DNA of 64,000 bases from an uncultured Oceanospirillaceae bacterium (GTDB lineage: Bacteria > Pseudomonadota > Gammaproteobacteria > Pseudomonadales > Balneatricaceae), in contig CAKZOD010000103.1 of assembly GCA_937136055.1 (NCBI GenBank), positions 51,926 through 115,925 of the forward strand. The letters run 5' to 3'. Below, in pieces: positions 61,742 to 64,000 of the stretch (its first letter is position 1; the number at the start of each line of letters is the position of its first letter). The notes under the pieces are model-generated. The model worked only from the letters and a program-made list of their open reading frames with translations, was not told the DNA's origin and did no database searches. The position numbers and the translations under genes are program-made.

Positions 61742-63597
61742 TAGTGGCTCTCCCTTACAAAATGCTGATCACCGCATTCTTTTAAAACACCACTATTATT
61801 GTCTTCAAGACGATAAGGCTCCGGCCAATAGTGCGGCTGCATATGCGCTCTGTCGAGTAGGGAGTGATCTAACAATTTGTTCATATCAGCGAAAGGGATT
61901 GCCGCTAACAGTGCGTGGGTGTATGGGTGTCTGGCTTGTTCAAATAGCGTTTCTCGCGGTGCGATTTCTACGAGCTGACCGCGACACATCACTCCAATAC
62001 GATCGGCGATGTAATCGACAACGGCAAGGTTATGGCTGATGAAAATATACGTCAGGCCAAGCTTTTGCTGAAGGTCTTTTAATAGATTAAGAATCTGCGC
62101 TTGTACTGATACATCAAGGGCTGATACGGGTTCATCAAGTATCAGCAGATCAGGCTCAAGTGCCAATGCTCTTGCGATACTGATACGCTGGCGCTGTCCC
62201 CCTGAGAAACTGTGGGGATAGCGGCTTAAGAAGGTTTCATCAAGGCCTACCATGCGCATCAGTTCTTGGGCGCGCAGTGTTTGGTAATGTAGATCGCCGA
62301 TACCGTGAATGACAAAAGGTTCACGTAATATATCGAGTACTGTCATTCGTGGGCTTAGGGAGCTAAAAGGGTCTTGAAAGACAAACTGCATTTTTGATCT
62401 AAAATCCCGCAGCTGTGCACTGTCTTTATCACAGAGGTTCACGATATCTCCTCTGTCATTGTATTGAATGCAACCACTAGATGGTTCAAGTGCTTGCATT
62501 AATAGCTTACCAAGTGTGGTTTTACCACAGCCACTCTCGCCAACTAAACCAAACGATTCGCCAACGTTAATTTGTAAGTTAAATTCACGTACCGCGCGAG
62601 TTTTCTTGCTTTGTTTTTGCCAGTTGCCATGGCGCGTTATGTATTCACGACACAGGTTTTCGATGGATAAATGCGGGCCTGCCGCTTTTTGCTGATCTGT
62701 CCAAGGGGCTTTTTTAGTGAAGGTATCGCTGTCATCCAACTCGACTGGGCGCAGTGATACTAAACGCTCATCCGGTCCCATATTAAAGTGCGGAAGGGCC
62801 GCAAACAGTGCTTTTAAATAAGGATGCTGGGGATTATCAAACAACGCTTGAATTGGCCCGCGCTCTACTACTTCACCGCGAAACATAACCACCACATCAT
62901 CGGCCATGTTAGCTACAACACCCAAATCATGGGTAATTAGCAGCACTGCCATTGAAAACTCAGCTTGTAAGGATTTAATCAGCTGTAAAATCTGTGCTTG
63001 TATGGTGACATCGAGAGCGGTTGTCGGCTCATCAGCAATCAGTAAGGCTGGTTGGCATATTAGTGCCATGCAGATCATAGCGCGTTGGCGCAGGCCGCCA
63101 GAGAGCTCAAAAGGGTATTGCCGCAAAGCATTTTCAGGATCGGGGAAGCCCGTTTTTGTTAGCATCTCCAGTACTTTATCCTGCACCTGTTGCTTGCTTA
63201 CCTTGCGATGCAAAATCAATGCTTCACCAATTTGGTCAAGCAAAGTGTGTACGGGTGAGAGTGAAACCATAGGTTCTTGGAAAATGATACTGATATCGTT
63301 ACCGCGCAAAGCTTGCATTTCTTTGCTGCGTGGAACTAACTGGGCAATATCGATGATTTGGCTATCTTTTTTATAGAGGATTTTACCGTTACTAATACGA
63401 CCATTGCTTGGCAAAATGCCCAAAATCGCCTGTGCGGTAACAGATTTTCCAGAACCGGATTCGCCAACAATAGCGACGGTTTTACCTGCTTCTATACAAA
63501 AACTCACATCTTTGACAACAGTGACTGGGGTATCATTGATTTGAAATTCTATCGCTAAATTTTCGATATTAACGAGCGGGGTGTTGATATCATTCAT
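61741..63597 (-). CDS. peptide ABC transporter fused ATPase (YejF/GsiA-like)
   Basis: The 618-residue protein carries two ABC domains: the first with Walker A GESGSGKSVTAQA (about residues 40-52) and signature LSGGLRQRAM; the second with Walker A GESGCGKTTLGK (about 354-365), signature FSGGQRQRISIARALALEP and Walker B LLILDEPVSALD. Both have oligopeptide-type C-terminal extensions. It is the first gene of the operon, with GGA before ATG, and drives both permeases. Fusion of the DppD and DppF equivalents is a feature of the YejF/GsiA group. Confidence 0.93.
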   Translation of the reverse strand: MNDINTPLVNIENLAIEFQINDTPVTVVKDVSFCIEAGKTVAIVGESGSGKSVTAQAILGILPSNGRISNGKILYKKDSQIIDIAQLVPRSKEMQALRGNDISIIFQEPMVSLSPVHTLLDQIGEALILHRKVSKQQVQDKVLEMLTKTGFPDPENALRQYPFELSGGLRQRAMICMALICQPALLIADEPTTALDVTIQAQILQLIKSLQAEFSMAVLLITHDLGVVANMADDVVVMFRGEVVERGPIQALFDNPQHPYLKALFAALPHFNMGPDERLVSLRPVELDDSDTFTKKAPWTDQQKAAGPHLSIENLCREYITRHGNWQKQSKKTRAVREFNLQINVGESFGLVGESGCGKTTLGKLLMQALEPSSGCIQYNDRGDIVNLCDKDSAQLRDFRSKMQFVFQDPFSSLSPRMTVLDILREPFVIHGIGDLHYQTLRAQELMRMVGLDETFLSRYPHSFSGGQRQRISIARALALEPDLLILDEPVSALDVSVQAQILNLLKDLQQKLGLTYIFISHNLAVVDYIADRIGVMCRGQLVEIAPRETLFEQARHPYTHALLAAIPFADMNKLLDHSLLDRAHMQPHYWPEPYRLEDNNSGVLKECGDQHFVRESH

Positions 63598-64000
63598 TAA
63601 AAAATTCCAGCACTAAGCTTGGTTGAGGCATTTTATTGTTGTTGTACTCTCTTAATTTTGATGGAAACGGTGGCCATTGACATAAAATGATCTGTGAAAG
63701 TCAATAATGCTGCGTCTTAATTTAGAGAGAGGTAAAGTTATACAATAGTCCTGCTATGAAAGTACATATATTTTAACCTTGAAAGCCAATGATAACAGTC
63801 GCTCTAGCTATCAGGGCTGTGAGCAAAGCCCTTTTGCATGAAAAATTGAGGTAGATCAATTAGCTTAGGGAACATATATGGACGCTCGGTGATATTCAAG
63901 GCAATAGTTTCCCCTATTACCTTTTTCTATAATTATCAGCGTTCTATGTTCAGTGCCCAGAGTAGTTAAATCAAGATCTAAAAGTATCAGTACTAACATA
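63598..64000. other. region upstream of the peptide transporter operon, to the window end
   Basis: No gene is visible in these 403 bases. They should hold the promoter of the minus-strand transporter operon. A short hairpin GGGCT-AGCCC (63814-63831) is followed by TTTT on the plus strand and may be a terminator of something beyond, but no plus-strand gene is seen near it. Confidence 0.4.

Noticed and set aside
62906..63376. 156-codon frame opposite the fused ATPase
   Set aside because: It is antisense to the conserved ABC domain; its composition (Cys/Ser/Trp-rich) is typical of a shadow frame.
1..64000. tRNA or rRNA genes
   Set aside because: I looked for the T-loop and acceptor patterns and for rRNA-like stretches and found none; nearly all DNA is accounted for by coding genes.

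Overview
The window is chromosomal DNA of a gammaproteobacterium, most likely marine. This rests on gene content: a Vibrio-type second TonB system (DUF3450, TtpC, ExbB2, ExbD2, TonB2, TPR protein), HemP and a heme-uptake locus with Fur boxes, PepB, GlpK/GlpR, many c-di-GMP proteins and moderately AT-leaning DNA. I cannot place it at genus level from sequence alone. I see no rRNA, tRNA, CRISPR array, prophage or complete insertion sequence. The window is about 90 percent coding.

Layout. 0-7 kb: a small unknown protein, an orphan CbtB, a LysE exporter, a PhyH-type dioxygenase, a diguanylate cyclase, an Aer-like chemoreceptor and an SDR protein without its usual catalytic Tyr/Lys. 7.3-19.3 kb: a Fur-controlled iron/heme island. 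The Ton2 energising complex is followed by HemP, a TonB-dependent receptor, HemS and the HmuTUV ABC transporter. The genes inside each operon overlap by a few bases. 19.4-29.2 kb: c-di-GMP signalling (NMT1-PAS-GGDEF-EAL, EAL-like/HDOD, PAS-GGDEF-EAL) around glpK/glpR. 29.2-33.8 kb: a MoxR-DUF58-transglutaminase operon and a TlpA-like thioredoxin.

33.8-45 kb is a mosaic of single genes: an XRE-2TM regulator, a nitrilase with a divergent LysR, EamA transporters, AraC-GyrI, a GST-like protein, a PLP decarboxylase, and a His-rich protein/HupE/membrane-anchor triplet. It also holds a MITE-like element and two heptameric tandem repeats, each lying against the 3' end of a gene at a convergent junction. 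44.6-49.9 kb: a complete branched-chain amino-acid type ABC importer (livG-F-H-M and a binding protein).

50.4-55 kb looks most accessory: a Phd/ParE toxin-antitoxin pair with a palindromic operator, a PhoH ATPase with a Cys-containing hexapeptide repeat tail, and a four-gene operon of a minimal J-domain protein plus three acidic proteins I do not recognise. That operon is the best candidate here for an undescribed system. 55.4-63.6 kb: a peptide ABC importer (fused ATPase, binding protein, two permeases) with very tight translational coupling, followed by peptidase B and a urea transporter, which together suggest peptide-nitrogen acquisition.

Where a Shine-Dalgarno sequence favours an internal start codon, the coordinates given use that start and the evidence says so.
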